Positions 11,741 to 21,921 of a stretch of 31,599 nucleotides of DNA are shown one piece after another (within the stretch, counting starts at the first letter, position 1; each line of letters opens with the position of its first letter). The position numbers and the translations under genes are program-made. The stretch is from Stagonosporopsis chrysanthemi (taxonomy: Eukaryota > Ascomycota > Dothideomycetes > Pleosporales > Didymellaceae). The notes below the pieces were generated by a model. It was given only the letters and a program-made list of their open reading frames with translations. It did no database searches and had not been told where the DNA came from. The stretch covers positions 1 through 31,599 of the forward strand of contig JAFISE010000271.1 in the NCBI GenBank assembly GCA_022560025.1, given 5' to 3'.

Positions 11741-14700
11741 TCAATCACCTAGGATGCTCTCCTCATCAGCTCCCCCTTCAGGCACATGTTCTTCGGCGTC
11801 AGCACCGTTGACCTGCTCCTCTTGCTCAGCGTCGGCCATCTCCTCATCCTCGATCTCATCGCCAGGCACCTCATTCTCTTCTTCATCGTCACTCTCGATG
11901 ACAATCTCTTTACTCTTGCCAGCCTTCGTAGCCGGTTTAGCAGGCGCCTTCTTCGGCTTCTTGATAAACTTCTGTGCGTCGAGATGGCTGACCACTTCCT
12001 TCCATGTAGTCGTCAGTTTCGCCTTGTTCCTTTCCAATCGCTTCTTTACCAAATCGCCACCCTCTGTGCCGAAGCTACCAACAAGGCATGCCTGGACGAT
12101 GCGGCCGCCGTACTCACAAAGGCGCTCTTCGGCAATAAGAAGGCGGACCTGTTTGTCCTCTTGTGTGCGTGGGTCCTCTGACTCTTCATCGTCAGATTCG
12201 GGCTCGTCGTCTGGGTCAACAGGATCATCTTCCACATCTGGCTCTTCGAGACGTTTCTTTGCAAGTTTGGCGAGGTTGTGCTCCATTGCAGTCAGGACCT
12301 GCAGAAGGAACTTGACTGTAGGGGTGTCGACATCTTGCGCTAACGCTTCCCAGTCGTCGCTCGAGTCGTCCTCGTGCGCTCTTGACGCACGACCTTGCAC
12401 CTTCTTAGGCGTACGATTGATGCTTGCCTTCTTGACCTTCAGCGCGCGAAATATGTTGTAGACATCGAGGAGGAGGTTGGCGGCTGCGACGCGCACATCA
12501 TCAGAGCCTTTGCGGCTCTCAATGATATTCATGAGTGATGTTACGCACGTGTCGCGTCGCTCAACTAGAATTGTAAGGTCGTCATCCGGCATTGTGGTGC
12601 CAGCTTCGACATGGTCCATGCACTCTTTGCATTTCCACATGAAGTATGTTAACAATACCGACATGGCGTGGCGGACGAGTGTGTCCTCTGCCTCGTTCAT
12701 TTCTGCGTCCAGGTCATCTGATGTCGAGCCGCGATCCAGAATTTGTAGCACAGAGACGATGGGTGGTAAGTCTAGTGCAGCCTTCTTCGACTTGCCCCTT
12801 GATTTTGCAGGTGCAATGATCTCGTCCAATACCGTCGCATCTGAAACCTTGCCCAATTGAGCAATCTTCAAGATGATGTTCGAGACCCCGACAAGAATGT
12901 TTTGTTCGAGGTTGCCCCGTGACGGGAAATTTTTCCCTCGCCGCAATGCGTCGAATGTGTTGATGAGATCGTCCCAGAGAGCTTGAAGTTTGAGGTAGAT
13001 CACTTCCTTGAGCTCATCGTTCTCTTGTGCATGCAACATTGACCCGACAGCTTCTATCAGAACACGCTCGTTGTGGTGTGTCAGGAATTGCTTGTTGATA
13101 TCATCGAGCAGCGCAGTCAACGCAGTGTTCTGACGCAGCTCCTCGAATACGTCCAGACTCAACTCTCGCTCTAGACGAAGACATAGTGCTGCAGCCTCGG
13201 GTAGCGCGCCGAATTTCTTGAGTAGGTCAGGGATAAGCAGTGTGAGTTTCCTCGCCATCTCGGCTTGCTCTTCTTGGTCACTGTCGCGTTGGGTCTTCGT
13301 CTTCTTCTTATCTCTCTGTGTTTCAGCTAGGCGCTGCAGCCGGAGGCGAACAACTGCGTTGAGTATGTCCAGAAGAGCAGTCTCGTGCTTCTCCTCGAGT
13401 TTGCAATTCTCTCGTAGCATAGCTTCCGTATCGTCACCACCGTTCTGTCCAGCCTGGGTATGATCATAGAGCAAGTAGCCTGCTAACACTTCCCACGATC
13501 TGATTTCAGGAATGGCCTCGTACAGCGCCTGGGCAGCCAATGAGTATCGTGACTCGACACCAGCCGTTATCAATCCCATCTCTGCGCTGGTGTGTGAGAT
13601 TCGCTCGATCTGAGTTGGCAGTTCTTCTTCGTTCTCATCGTATGAAAGCAGCTGATCAACGAGACACTTAAGCTTCAGCCATTCCAGTCGCGGGTTCTGA
13701 TATTCATCATCTTCGTCATCTGGTGATCTTAATGCTTCATCTAGAGCTTCTTGACCGCCCATATCGTCGACGATAGCTTCGTACGCAGCGTTGACATTCT
13801 CGGCGAAGAAGCCAACAACTGACTTGCGCACCTTGGCATCAGCATCGAAGATGAGTTTACCAACAACATCGATGTCGTCTGGCTCGAGGAACCCAGCCTC
13901 ACGGAGGACATCTAGTAGATCGACTGCTGAGGCGCGCACGTGGTTTTCAGCGTCTCGAGTGGCAATTTCGACGATTCGAGCTCGGAAGCGTTCTGTGAAA
14001 GTCTTCAGCCCAGTAAGCTTGTCCTTGTCGTTGAACAGGCGCGCAAGTTGGTGCAGCACTTCGACCCGAGTTGGTGCGTTGGGATCCGATAGCACCCACC
14101 CAAGGTATCGCAGGTGGCTCCCATCGAAGAACTTGTCGGGATACGCGATGATCCAGTCGGCTAGCGCCCCGACACAATCTACTCGGATGTGAGGGTCTAC
14201 GTCACGGTACCGGTGGACGTATACCAGACTAAACCAGTCGTTGAGCGCGCCGTCCACAGACTCCAGCTTCGCGTTATAATCATCGACCTCTTGGTTTGCC
14301 GCAGAGACGCGGGCTTTGTTGACTCGTGACTTCTTTGCTTCGGACTCGCTCTGCCGCATCTTCTTCGCTGCGTTTTCGACGATCTCTGCTGCTGTCGATG
14401 CAAGCGCGGTCGTGATCGCCAATGCTGCAACGGTAGCTGTATGGCGGAATGGCCGGTTGGCGCTCGAGGACATGGCGCCGATCCAGACAGCGATGTTCTC
14501 CAGCAGCTCTTGGTTCTCGTACAGGAGCCCTGTCTGCGCAATGCTCTGGACCAGAGTGAGGAAGAAGCGATGCAGGGCATTTCGGAATGCCTGGCCACCT
14601 CCGTCCTTCGCCTTCGCGATCAAAGGGTACTCGGTAACGTCCTGTGCCTGGTATTCGTCCTGAAGCTCTGCGACGCGGCTCGACGCGTTGTCTGGATCGG

Positions 14701-15331
14701 CAATGTCGTCCTCGTCGATGCGAAGGCTGCAACCGGCTGCGCGCAATACGAAATTCACGATCTCGGCGACAGCCTTCGCCTCGTGCTCATTGAAACGCGC
14801 CACCCATCGCGCCGCGACATCTTCAAGGCGGTCGCCGCTGCCAAACACGTCGGCTGTAGTGCGTCAGCTTCACCTGTTCGTTGGTATACGCAGCATATGC
14901 CTACCGTAGAGGCCCTCGGCTTCGTCTCCGGCAAGAACGCTCTTGCGGATCGGTGCTTTGCGCGGTCTGCTGGGCTTCTTCGTCGCGCCTGTCGCGGGCC
15001 GCATAGCCAATGTCACGCTCTTGCCATTTGTCTTGGCCTTCTTTTGCGCAGGTCGCTTTGCAGCAGCTTTGCCTTTGCTCTTGCGCCGGCGCTCCCTTAA
15101 TTCCTCCTCATCTGGTTCGCCTTCGGTGCTCTCGTCGTCGTCCTCTTCCGAACTTGTCTCGTCAGCATCGACGCCGCTATCGTTCTCGTCGCCGCGCTTC
15201 CTTTTCGAAGCCCCGTTTGGGCTTGTGCCGGGCGTAAACTTTTCGGGCTTCTTCGTTACGCGTCCGGACTTCCGTCGCGCGCTCGATGAAGTGACGTCGC
15301 CGGTCTCAGACGCCGCGACTGCCGCGCTCAT
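11741..15331 (-). CDS. scc3: Cohesin subunit Scc3/SA (STAG)
   Basis: This is the HEAT-repeat subunit of cohesin that binds the Scc1/Rad21 kleisin and supports sister-chromatid cohesion. Exon 1 (15331-14905) encodes a basic and acidic disordered tail: Lys/Arg patches (KKPEKFTPG, AAAKRPAQKKAK) around a Ser/Glu/Asp run. The 51-nt intron 14904-14854 has a CTGAC branch, and splicing joins LYADVFGSGDRL in frame. Exon 2 (14853-11741) brings the protein to 1179 residues, normal for the family. The STAG domain spans roughly residues 240-340. The stromalin conservative domain follows and is unmistakable: YVHRYRDVDPHIRVDCVGAL, then DPNAPTRVEVLHQL. Helical repeats fill the remainder. Very acidic stretches occur near residues 1040-1070 and at the C-terminus, separated by a Lys-rich segment (KKPKKAPAKPATKAGKSK). 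It is divergent from the flavin oxidoreductase across 1.5 kb. Confidence 0.95.
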
Positions 15332-16807
15332 GATGATTGCGCGCTGTGTATGTGCGAGCGTGGCAGGATATTAGTGCAGTAGGCCGGAGAGGCGCGTCGA
15401 GCTCAATGCTAGCTGTAGTGATGGCGGGGATCGAGGTGAGCGACACGCGCCTGCTGCGCGAAACCAATGTGGCACTAGCTCCCGGCCCCAAGGCATCAAC
15501 AAGCGCGTCATGTTGCTCGTGCATTTCACTCCACCTGACGCCAAAAGAGTTTCGATGCGAGGTTCATGTCGTACTCATAGAAAGTCTTGCCTGCCAATGC
15601 GCAATGTGTCTATCGTCGGCAGCCGTTGTAGTCACAGGCCTGCTTCTCCAGACTCTGATAGTTGTTAGTCTTCTACATGCTATCATGTGTGATGCACCCC
15701 GTAATCCATCTCCACGCCTCTTCTTTTCTTGTAGGGTGTGCCTTAGCGCAGGAAGCTCCGGTCTCTGCCCAGAGTTCATGTCCATCAGTTCTGAGATCCT
15801 GGCCGCTAGCGGTCCAAAAACCTCAAAAGAGTCGGGTATCATAGGCCAAACTCAATTCCAAACTAGGAAGGATTCAAGATGATGCAGTTGGTTGCACGGA
15901 AGAGAAGTAGCCGAAAGACTGAACGCAACGCTCCTTCAAACAGAATAGCCCAACACAGCACTTGGTGAGGGGGATCTATGTATGTAACGGAACTTGCGAG
16001 ATACGAGTACTGTAGAAATTAGTGAGGTCTTATAATATTACTAACTTTATAATATTAATAAAAGTATTGCCAGCAGAACTTAAAAGTATCATCTGTCACA
16101 AATGAAGATCTGAAGTTACACAAGGCCTCAAAAAGACCTCGAGATACACAAGGTAGAAGTAGCAAGTTTGCTCGTGCACAAACTCCTTCGTGCCTTCAGC
16201 CTCATAACTCCACATATTTTCCCTGCATTTGCGGACCGTAAACATGACACTCTATTGTACTTACTCCTAAAGCCTGGTTCACTGGTGTCCTGATGTATTC
16301 ATATACTGGTTCTGAACAGCCATGGCTAAGCAGGCATTTAATATGTACATCAGGTGCGGCCACGCATCAGGCATGAACCCACACTGCCGACGGCGCCAGC
16401 CTTACTTACAGCGGCAGACGATTGCCGGGACACAACATGATTTCGGCAAGACCAATTTTTCCCCAACGGTCTCGACTTTTCGACTCCGTTGTCTGCCGGG
16501 GTTTTAGCGGTGAAAGCCCTGAAACAGAAAGTTGTGGATAGGCAATGACGTCTACTTGACCCTGATGGGGCGACTAGTGTACAAGACGTCTGCAACACGT
16601 CGAAACCTCGGGAAGTGACGGCGTCTGTCATTGATTTGTAAGATGCATTTGTTTGGTAATACAGTATGCATTTGCTTAAAGCTACATTAAAAGCTGGCCG
16701 TTCGAAGTTCACATTGACAGCTTTTGCATTTCCCACACGTCCAAGTTTTTTAAAGATACCCTTTAGACTGCTTCAAAAGTCTTTAACAATCACAAACCAA
16801 GATCAAC
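15332..16807. other. Divergent intergenic region, Scc3 / flavin oxidoreductase
   Basis: This is about 1.5 kb between the Scc3 start and the oxidoreductase start. The first 550 bases are GC-balanced with open frames that look like chance. From about 15990 to 16080 there is a marked A/T-rich island with a repeated 11-mer. Further right, A/T content stays moderate up to the oxidoreductase leader. I see no gene. Confidence 0.5.
16030..16057. repeat. A/T-rich island with repeated 11-mer
   Basis: TTATAATATTA occurs at 16030-16040 and again at 16047-16057, separated by CTAACT. It sits in a roughly 60-base stretch far richer in A/T than its surroundings. It could be a decayed transposon edge altered by repeat-induced point mutation, or a nucleosome-free promoter element. 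No flanking terminal repeats or target duplications are visible. Confidence 0.6.
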
Positions 16808-18154
16808 ATGGCACCCTCAGCGAGATATGAGTCGGACTCCAAGGATGCCTCTCCTTTGGGCCAGCCCCTCAAGTTCGAATTCTCCGGACAGACGGCGCCC
16901 AACCGCTTCCTCAAGGGAGCTATGACAGAGCGCATTTCCAGCTGGGACCCCGAGAACTTCGAGGCTCGCGGTGTGCCCTCCAAGAACCTCATCAACCTGT
17001 ACAGGAGATGGGGTGAAGGCGGCATTGGTCTCATTCTCTCCGGCAACATCATGATCGAGTACGACCACCTCGAAGCGGCCGGAAACCCCATCATCCCCCG
17101 CAAGTCCGAGTTCTCTGGCGAGCGCTTCGAGGCGTTCAAGGAGATGGCAACAGAGGCCAAGAAGCATGGCTCTTTGTTTGTCGGCCAGGTCTCCCACCCC
17201 GGACGACAGGTCGAGTCCCGCATCCAGAAGAACCCCGTTTCCGCTAGCGATGTCCAGCTTGAGGGCAACATCATGGGCATGACTTTTGAGAAGCCCCGCG
17301 CTGCGACCGAAGAAGACATTGCCAACATCGTCGACGGCTTTGCACATGCGGCTGAGTATCTCGAGAAGGCTGGCTACGACGGTATCGAGCTCCACGGAGC
17401 CCACGGCTATCTGATTGCTCAGTTCCTCTCCGCCACTACCAACCAACGTACCGACAAGTATGGCGGCTCAATCGAGAACCGCGCTCGCATCATCGTTGAG
17501 ATTAGCGACGCAATCCGCAAGCGCGTGTCGAGTAACTTCGTCGTGGGAATCAAGCTGAACTCGGTCGAGTTCCAGGACAAGGGCTTCAACCCGGAGGAAG
17601 CGAAGCAGATTTGCACCATCTTGGAGGAGAACAAGTTCGACTTTGTCGAGCTGTCCGGTGGCACATACGAGAAGCTCGCATTCGGGCACCAGCGCGAGTC
17701 GACCAAGAAGCGCGAGGGTTTCTTCCTCGAGTTCGCCGAGTCCATCGCCCCCGTGCTCTCCAAGACAAAGACGTACATCACCGGCGGCTTCAAGACCGTA
17801 GGTGCGATGAACGATGCGCTCAAGATTGTCGACGGCGTGGGTCTTGCCCGTCCTCTCGCGCAGGAGCCGCATTTGTGCAAGGACATCCTTGACGGCAAGG
17901 TCACTGGTGCCATCAAGCAGGCCATTGATGATAGCAACTTCGGTCTTACCAACGTTGCTGCGGGCACGCAGATGCGCCAGGTCAGCAAGGACCATGAGCC
18001 TATCGACTTGAGCAACCAGGAGAACTTGGATGCTTTCGTAAAGGATATGGGCGCGTGGGGTGAGAAGATGGCAAGTGACAGCAAGATGCAAAACTACGGG
18101 TATGTCGATATCACGAGCGCGCAGGCCGTGCCGTATGGAGCCGCATCGGCTTAG
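16808..18154 (+). CDS. Old Yellow Enzyme-family NADH:flavin oxidoreductase
   Basis: This is an FMN-dependent ene-reductase/NADH oxidase-like enzyme of 448 residues in one exon. It is expected to bind FMN in a TIM barrel and reduce activated alkenes or other small electrophiles; the physiological substrate is unknown. The ATG at 16808 has an excellent fungal context (AACATGGC). The N-terminal FSGQTAPNRFLKGAMTER is the FMN-contact strand. RRWGEGGIGLILSGNIMI follows, then the active-site helix region ELHGAHGYLIAQFLS with NQRTDKYGGSIENRAR. TGGFKTVGAMNDAL and DGVGLARPLAQEP provide the FMN-phosphate site near the C-terminus. These motifs fit the YqjM-like/NemA-type class more closely than classical yeast OYE. 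The coding sequence uses strongly C-ending codons such as AAG, GAG and CTC, suggesting good expression. It is divergent from Scc3 and convergent with ALB1. Confidence 0.93.
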   Translation: MAPSARYESDSKDASPLGQPLKFEFSGQTAPNRFLKGAMTERISSWDPENFEARGVPSKNLINLYRRWGEGGIGLILSGNIMIEYDHLEAAGNPIIPRKSEFSGERFEAFKEMATEAKKHGSLFVGQVSHPGRQVESRIQKNPVSASDVQLEGNIMGMTFEKPRAATEEDIANIVDGFAHAAEYLEKAGYDGIELHGAHGYLIAQFLSATTNQRTDKYGGSIENRARIIVEISDAIRKRVSSNFVVGIKLNSVEFQDKGFNPEEAKQICTILEENKFDFVELSGGTYEKLAFGHQRESTKKREGFFLEFAESIAPVLSKTKTYITGGFKTVGAMNDALKIVDGVGLARPLAQEPHLCKDILDGKVTGAIKQAIDDSNFGLTNVAAGTQMRQVSKDHEPIDLSNQENLDAFVKDMGAWGEKMASDSKMQNYGYVDITSAQAVPYGAASA

Positions 18155-18571
18155 AGTGGGCATAGAGTTGCGGACATAAGATATTAGACACAATTAATGA
18201 GATATGTGTTGCTCTGACCGTCGAGCTATTTTGTGAATGCAATCTGTCTGACATGGTAAGAAAAGATCACCAGTCACGTGTCAGAAAGCCAGAGTGGGCA
18301 AACATGCACTGTGACCATCAATCAGCCGTTTTTCTCGTCTGCTAGCTAGGTCAGTCTTGTTTGTCAACATGGTTGCCTCTTCCGTTTTGTCGTATGATCC
18401 AACTGTTCCTTCATATCACCCAATTACAACCAGAATACACCTCAGTGTGCGCTAAGTCGTGAACGCAGACACAAAACAGCAGAAGGTCATGTCTCGTTGC
18501 AGTCACAAAGGACGGGTATCTATATTCCGAGCAGCACTTGCGTACCCTCTGCTTTGCACATCTCCATATTC
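18155..18571. other. Convergent 3' spacer, oxidoreductase / ALB1
   Basis: This is 417 bases between two stop codons facing each other, so it serves as 3' flank and terminator for both genes. The sequence is mixed and moderately A/T-rich. No open frame, RNA or repeat of note is seen. Confidence 0.55.
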
Positions 18572-19184
18572 TCACAACAGCTCATCCACCTCGCCCGGCG
18601 GCACCACACTATCCACTACCGCCTCAGCGGCGGTCCCCTCCTTCTCTCCCGCGTCCACGACACCACCCTCCACCTCATCCATCACCGCATCCCCTCCCCA
18701 CTTGACGCCCTTCCTCCCCTCCCCCTCGCCCTCCGCCAGCACCGCAAACGCGCTCTTATCCCCGCCCTTCTTCACCTTCACACTCTCGCCGTTGACCTCC
18801 TCCCACACCTTGGCCCGCCCCTTGATCGCCCCCGCCTTCTCAATGCTCTTCTGCTTCTTCAACTCCCACTTGTCCATGTCGTCGGCCGCGCGCTCCATGG
18901 CTTTCTCTGCGCGCACTCGCTGCGCCCGCGTGAGCTTCGTGTTGCGCTTCTTGGATATGCCCGAGGATTGCGCGGAGAGCACGTGGTGTTTTGTTTCTGA
19001 GGGCCGCGAGGGCGAGGTCGCGCGGGTCGTGTCTTTGGGGAGGGCGACGGGAAGGGAGGGGGAGGCGGCGCGGCGCGCGGCACGGGAGTGGGGTGTGACT
19101 TCTGTTTGGTTGTTAGTTGAGTGCTGGGGGTGGTTTCGGGGTGGTTTGCGTACGCTTCTTCTTGAGCTTTGCAGTTTTCGCCAT
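18572..19184 (-). CDS. alb1: Ribosome biogenesis factor Alb1
   Basis: This is a small basic shuttling factor. In yeast, Alb1 binds the export factor Arx1 on pre-60S particles. The first exon is tiny: 19184-19154, from the ATG, encoding MAKTAKLKKK plus one base. The 52-nt intron 19153-19102 has a GTACGC donor and a clear ACTAAC branch. Splicing continues as QVTPHSRAARRAAS into exon 2 (19101-18572), giving 186 residues, close to the family length. The conserved core is GISKKRNTKLTRAQRVRAEK followed by a charged helix (AMERAADDMDKWELKKQKS). The C-terminus is acidic/Ala-Val rich. The short first exon is easily missed by gene callers, which would start too far downstream. It shares a 457-base divergent promoter with the ubiquitin protease. 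Confidence 0.85.
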
Positions 19185-19641
19185 TGTGGTGGGTGTTTGT
19201 GTGGTGGTTGGCTCGAGCGCGAAGGTGAATGCGAGCTTGTTTGTGTGGGGTTGCAGGTGAAAGCAAATCTCTTTCTGGAATTCTATCGAAGGTGAAGATG
19301 TGTGAAGTGTGATTGTCGCCGGCAATCCCCTCCATTTCACTGAGACTTTTTTGTGGGGCCGTAGGGCTGCGGGAGTCCCACATGGCCGAGCCTCAAGACA
19401 CCATCACAAGCTTTGCATTCACAGCCGCCACCGCCCTCGCTTCCTGTCTCACACACACACACCACCTGGCCCCTTCCCTTCATGTTGGAACCGGCCGCAT
19501 TTCCTGTGTGTTTGCTGTGTCTCATGCGCTGGCCCGAGGGTTGAGCCGTCCTTCACTTTCCGTTTCTTCGCATTCCATCCCTTACAAATACTGGAGCCCT
19601 TCTCCACCACCCATCCTTAGCACGCGCTGCTAGCTGCGAGC
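19185..19641. promoter_or_regulatory. Bidirectional promoter, ALB1 / ubiquitin protease
   Basis: This 457-base region separates two divergent start codons and must drive both genes. It is pyrimidine-rich on the plus strand near the protease and includes a short CA microsatellite at about 19450-19463. No convincing TATA box is seen, which would fit housekeeping promoters. Confidence 0.6.
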
Positions 19642-21921
19642 ATGAGCCACAACGACTACCTGACGTTCGAAGAATTCAACCGCCGCTCGGCCACACCACA
19701 CTCCCACACCACGCCCGCCGCCGTCGGCATCGCTGTTATCGCCGGCGTTGCGACGCTCTTCAAGTTCCTCGATTTTCTCGGATACCCTGTCTGGTTCTGG
19801 ATCCGCCAGTTTGCGCACAAGATGGCGCTTGAGCTTGTGCGCGCCGCGTCGCCTACGCCGTCGCTCGATTCCGTGGCCAGCGACGACACAATGCAGAGCG
19901 GCGGCATGATGGGGAGCCTGTTCGGCATGGGCGCGAGCGCGCTGTCGAAGGGCGTGCGAGGAGTCGCCAGCGCACTGTCGAGAGGGCCCAGCGACGTCCC
20001 GCCGGGACTGGGCAACTATGACAACTCGTGCTACCAAAACAGCGTTATCCAGGGCCTGGCATCGCTCCCGGCGCTGCGCAACTATCTCGAGAAGACCACC
20101 GCGGAGCACAAGTCGTTCACGAGCGAGACTACTAACGGCGCGCTGCTGGAGATGATCAGCCAGCTCAACGACCCCGAGAAGCGCGGACAGCATTTTTGGA
20201 TCCGTGGGAAGCTGAAGTCGATGAGCACTTTCACGCAGCAGGACGCGCAGGAGTATTATTCAAGGATACTAGACGAGCTGGACAAGGAGCTGAAGAAGGC
20301 CACATCCAGTAAGAGGCGCATTTCTGTATCGCACATATACTCAAGCTTACAAGAATCAGGTGATAAAGAGAAGAAGGGTGAGAAGGAGGCAACAGACGAG
20401 AAGAGCGAAACGGATCAGTCAAAAACCACGCCGATTCCCTTGGAAGGCTCGCTGGCACAACGTGTAGGCTGCACAACTTGCGGCTACTCCGAGGGCCTGT
20501 CGCTCATCCCTTTCAACTGCATTACTGTCTCACTAGGACGCAACCGATCCGGCTACGATGTTCGCGAACTACTCGACGAGCACACTGGCCTGGAATATAT
20601 CGAAGGCGTAGAGTGTTCCAAGTGCACACTGTTGAAGAAGAAGGCCACACTCGACTCTTTAATAGCGTCTAAGGGTCCTATACCACTCTTTACCACACAA
20701 CTGCAGGCCATCCAGGAAGCCCTCGACGACGAAGACCTGAAGGACACAACCATGACCAAGAAGCTCAACATACCGAAAAAGAACTGGATCAAGAGTGAAA
20801 AGTCGAAACAAGTCGTCATTGCCCGAGCGCCGAAATCGCTCGTTCTTCACATCAACCGCAGCATCTTCGACGAGACCACGTTCTCGCAATACAAGAATAA
20901 TGCTGGCGTGGCGTATCCGTCCACGCTGGATCTGGGGAAGTGGTGTCTGGGCGCAAAGCCAAGCGGCTCGCTGAAGCCTGACCTCGACCCCAAAACCGAG
21001 GAGTGGCCCCGCGATCCCAAGGAGTCTATGCTGGCGGGTGCGGACGATACCACGCCTTCGCCATTCCAGTACAAGCTACGGGCGGCCGTTACTCACTTTG
21101 GTACCCATGGGAACGGGCACTATGTTTGCTATCGGCCGCATCCAAGGTTAATCCGCAAGGTCGAGGAAAAGAAAGAGAATGACAAGGATGCAGAGGAGTC
21201 AGATGCGAACAGCGAGGAAGCAGAAGCCATAGACGAGAAAGAGCAGCAACCGCAAGATGAAGAAGCAGACGAACAGTCACAAGAAGAAGACGAGGACGAG
21301 GAAGAGGAAGAGGAAGAGCCGTCACAACTCCCTTCAGAGCAATGGTACCGCTTCAGCGACGACACCGTTTACGCTATTTCCGAGCGCGAAGCCCACCAGG
21401 GTAACGTCTTCATGCTCTTCTACGAGCGCATCGACGAAGATGACTCCGCGTCTCCTCTCCCCGCCGCACCCCTTACCGTCACGGAATCCGCTCCCCTCCC
21501 ACCATCCACGACAACCTCCCTCGCCAGTGCGGCCGAAGCAGCAGAAATCGCAGTCCCGAACGAGGACACGGTCACGGACTTGATCCCCCCTGAGGACACG
21601 GCAGCGCAGGCCACACCACCTGTGCTTGCATCCGACAACGCCGCCACAAGCACCGAAGCCACCAAAGACACTGCGCACAGTAACGCACACGCAGAAGCAG
21701 AAGCAGACTCCGCGTCCTCGCCCGGAGCCGAAGCCGCAGCCGAAGCCAAAGCAGAAGCAGAAGCCGAACCCACCACAGCAGCACCACCACCATCAGCACC
21801 CGCAGCATCCTCAGCCCCCACACACCCCCAACTCTCCCCCCACACGATGCGCACGGCGGGCACCAAATCCTCGCGCGACCGGGGCAGCACAACGAGCCTG
21901 CCGCTTGTGAGTGCAACGTAG
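19642..21921 (+). CDS. Membrane-anchored ubiquitin-specific protease (UBP1/UBP16/USP30-like)
   Basis: This is a deubiquitinase of the USP/UCH cysteine-protease family, 759 residues in one exon, with the ATG at 19642. A hydrophobic segment at residues about 26-53 suggests anchoring in an organelle membrane, like yeast Ubp1/Ubp16 or animal USP30; the exact membrane is inference. The catalytic Cys box is GLGNYDNSCYQNSVIQ with nucleophile Cys130. The Gly-Asn-Thr of the usual GNTC motif is Asp-Asn-Ser here. A zinc-binding pair is visible as CTTC and CSKC. The His box is HGNGHYVCYR (His493), and the third catalytic residue lies in WYRFSDD (Asp573 or 574). An acidic insert of about 60 residues (Glu/Asp/Gln-rich) separates the His box from the Asp box. 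After residue 600 the protein becomes an Ala/Glu/Pro/Ser-rich low-complexity tail of about 160 residues. Confidence 0.9.
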   Translation: MSHNDYLTFEEFNRRSATPHSHTTPAAVGIAVIAGVATLFKFLDFLGYPVWFWIRQFAHKMALELVRAASPTPSLDSVASDDTMQSGGMMGSLFGMGASALSKGVRGVASALSRGPSDVPPGLGNYDNSCYQNSVIQGLASLPALRNYLEKTTAEHKSFTSETTNGALLEMISQLNDPEKRGQHFWIRGKLKSMSTFTQQDAQEYYSRILDELDKELKKATSSKRRISVSHIYSSLQESGDKEKKGEKEATDEKSETDQSKTTPIPLEGSLAQRVGCTTCGYSEGLSLIPFNCITVSLGRNRSGYDVRELLDEHTGLEYIEGVECSKCTLLKKKATLDSLIASKGPIPLFTTQLQAIQEALDDEDLKDTTMTKKLNIPKKNWIKSEKSKQVVIARAPKSLVLHINRSIFDETTFSQYKNNAGVAYPSTLDLGKWCLGAKPSGSLKPDLDPKTEEWPRDPKESMLAGADDTTPSPFQYKLRAAVTHFGTHGNGHYVCYRPHPRLIRKVEEKKENDKDAEESDANSEEAEAIDEKEQQPQDEEADEQSQEEDEDEEEEEEEPSQLPSEQWYRFSDDTVYAISEREAHQGNVFMLFYERIDEDDSASPLPAAPLTVTESAPLPPSTTTSLASAAEAAEIAVPNEDTVTDLIPPEDTAAQATPPVLASDNAATSTEATKDTAHSNAHAEAEADSASSPGAEAAAEAKAEAEAEPTTAAPPPSAPAASSAPTHPQLSPHTMRTAGTKSSRDRGSTTSLPLVSAT

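Noticed and set aside
1..18154. Possible secondary-metabolite cluster (Zn2Cys6 factor, aldo/keto reductase, flavin oxidoreductase)
   Set aside because: No polyketide, peptide or terpene synthase is present, and conserved housekeeping genes (cullin-4, Scc3) lie between them.
18459..19295. Plus-strand open frame of 278 codons over ALB1
   Set aside because: Antisense to the well-supported spliced ALB1 gene, Ser/Thr/Pro-rich shadow translation.
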